A DNA stretch of 5,916 bases from Rhodospirillales bacterium (lineage in GTDB: Bacteria > Pseudomonadota > Alphaproteobacteria > JAREAF01): positions 1 to 5,916 of the forward strand of contig JAREAF010000211.1 of NCBI GenBank assembly GCA_029240475.1, written 5' to 3'. The translations under genes and the position numbers were made by a program. Under the pieces are notes generated by a model, which was given only the letters and a program-made list of their open reading frames with translations, did no database searches and was not told where the DNA came from. Below, one piece after another: positions 4,950 to 5,916 of the stretch (position 1 is its first letter; the number at the start of each line of letters is the position of its first letter).

Positions 4950-5916
4950 ATGCGCAATAGCCGGCCGCTGACCGTCGTCATCACCGGAGCTTCGAGCGGA
5001 ATCGGGCTTGCCGCCGCTCTCGCCTTCGCCCGCAGGGGCGATCGGCTGGTGCTCGCCGCGCGCGACGAGATGTCCTTGGACGAAGCGGCCGCCCGCTGCC
5101 GCGCCGAGGGCGGGGAGGCGATCGCGGTGCCCACCGACGTCTCCGTGGAGGCAATGGTCGAGGAGCTGGCCCGCGCCGCGCTCGACGCGTTCGGCCGGAT
5201 CGATCTGTGGATCAACAATGCGGCGGTGACCGCCTTCGGCTTCTTCGAGCGCATCCCGCCCGAGGTCTTCCGGCAGGTGATCGAGACGGACCTCATCGGC
5301 ACCGCCAACGGTGCGCGCGCCGCCCTGCCCGTCTTCAAGCGCCAGGGCCGGGGCATGCTGATCAATGTCGCCTCGATGGTCTCCTACGTGCCGCAGCCTT
5401 ACGCGACGCCGTATGTGGCCAGCAAGACGGCGGTGCGGGCCTTCGGGGAGTGCCTGCGCATGGAGCTGTCGCTCGAACATGCCTCGGATATTCATGTCTG
5501 CACGGTGATGCCGGAATCGGTCGACACCCCGCTGTTCGAGAACGCGGCGAACTTCGCCGGCCGGGCGGCGAGGCCGATGCCCCCGATCCTCACGCCCGAG
5601 CAGGTCGCAGATGCGATCCTTAAGCTCGTCGAGCAGCCGCGGCGCGAGGTCTTCGTCGGCCATGCCGGACGCATGGCGGCCCTGATGCACAGCTTCGCCC
5701 CGGGCCTGTTCGAGCGGACCATGGCGCGCCAGGTCGACCGCAAGCACTTCCAGAGGCTTCCCGCCGCGCCCGACTCCGGCAATGTGCTGGCGCCGGTCGG
5801 AGAGGGCGCTCACGTCCATGGCGGCTGGCGCCGGTCGGGCCTCAGCTGGTCCAAGATGGCGCTCTACGGCGGCTTGGCGACGGTGCCTCTGCTGCTGGTC
5901 TGGAGGAACCGCCGCG
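4950..5916 (+). CDS. Short-chain dehydrogenase/reductase with C-terminal hydrophobic tail, 3' truncated by window edge
   Basis: The frame runs from ATG 4950 to the window end without a stop, giving 322 full codons. It encodes a classical SDR that should reduce a carbonyl or oxidise an alcohol with NAD(P)H or NAD(P)+. The cofactor motif is T12-GASSGIG (12-19), the NNAG-type motif is N89-N90-A91-A92, and the catalytic residues are S142, Y155 and K159 (YVASK). The usual catalytic Asn is replaced by D114 (ETDLIGTANG). R38-like basic residues after strand 2 (AAR, to 38) favour NADP(H), an inference. Past the usual 250-residue SDR core it has a tail with APDSGNVLAPVGEG and GGWR (about 274-294) and then a hydrophobic stretch M303-W318 followed by RNRR, which looks like a C-terminal membrane anchor with positive residues inside. 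The substrate is unknown. It follows the ATPase gene by 94 bases in the same direction. Confidence 0.88.
   Translation, partial: MRNSRPLTVVITGASSGIGLAAALAFARRGDRLVLAARDEMSLDEAAARCRAEGGEAIAVPTDVSVEAMVEELARAALDAFGRIDLWINNAAVTAFGFFERIPPEVFRQVIETDLIGTANGARAALPVFKRQGRGMLINVASMVSYVPQPYATPYVASKTAVRAFGECLRMELSLEHASDIHVCTVMPESVDTPLFENAANFAGRAARPMPPILTPEQVADAILKLVEQPRREVFVGHAGRMAALMHSFAPGLFERTMARQVDRKHFQRLPAAPDSGNVLAPVGEGAHVHGGWRRSGLSWSKMALYGGLATVPLLLVWRNRR

Noticed and set aside
4785..5819. 344-codon minus-strand open frame opposite the SDR gene
   Set aside because: The plus strand has a complete SDR motif set and a good ribosome binding site; the minus-strand translation shows no recognisable motif.

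Overview
The window is GC-rich chromosomal DNA with dense, tightly packed genes. Gene content and protein style point to an alphaproteobacterium, perhaps of the Rhodospirillales or Hyphomicrobiales type; this is an inference from family resemblance and not a database result. I found no rRNA, tRNA, CRISPR array, insertion sequence or phage gene.

Layout. (1) Positions 2-967, plus strand: the 3' part of an outer-membrane beta-barrel protein with a proline-rich N-terminal region; its start lies left of the window. (2) Positions 964-3133, minus strand: a two-gene operon. An FAD-dependent DAO-family oxidoreductase (1904-3133) comes first, followed after 13 bases by a choline-kinase/aminoglycoside-phosphotransferase-like kinase (964-1890). 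The kinase gene meets the barrel gene tail to tail, with the two stop codons overlapping by 4 bases. (3) Positions 3134-3361: a 228-base divergent intergenic region that must hold promoters for both directions. (4) Positions 3362-4855, plus strand: a 497-residue AAA+ ATPase. Its N-terminus carries two tandem 24-residue motifs matching the c-di-GMP-binding MshEN layout, followed by a probable winged helix. (5) Positions 4856-4949: a short gap with a perfect hairpin and an extra copy of one arm. (6) Positions 4950 to the right edge, plus strand: a short-chain dehydrogenase/reductase with a hydrophobic C-terminal tail, cut by the window end.

How they may work together. The oxidoreductase and kinase are very probably co-transcribed and may act on a common small amine or amino-alcohol substrate, but the substrate cannot be read from sequence. 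The ATPase looks like a MoxR/chaperone-type regulator or remodeller that could respond to a cyclic dinucleotide. It and the SDR face the same way, but the gap and hairpin between them leave co-transcription open. The barrel protein has no evident link to the rest.

Most of the window is ordinary. The item most worth a second look is the MshEN-like sensor module on the AAA+ ATPase. The substituted residues in the SDR active site and at the flavin-attachment position of the oxidoreductase come next.
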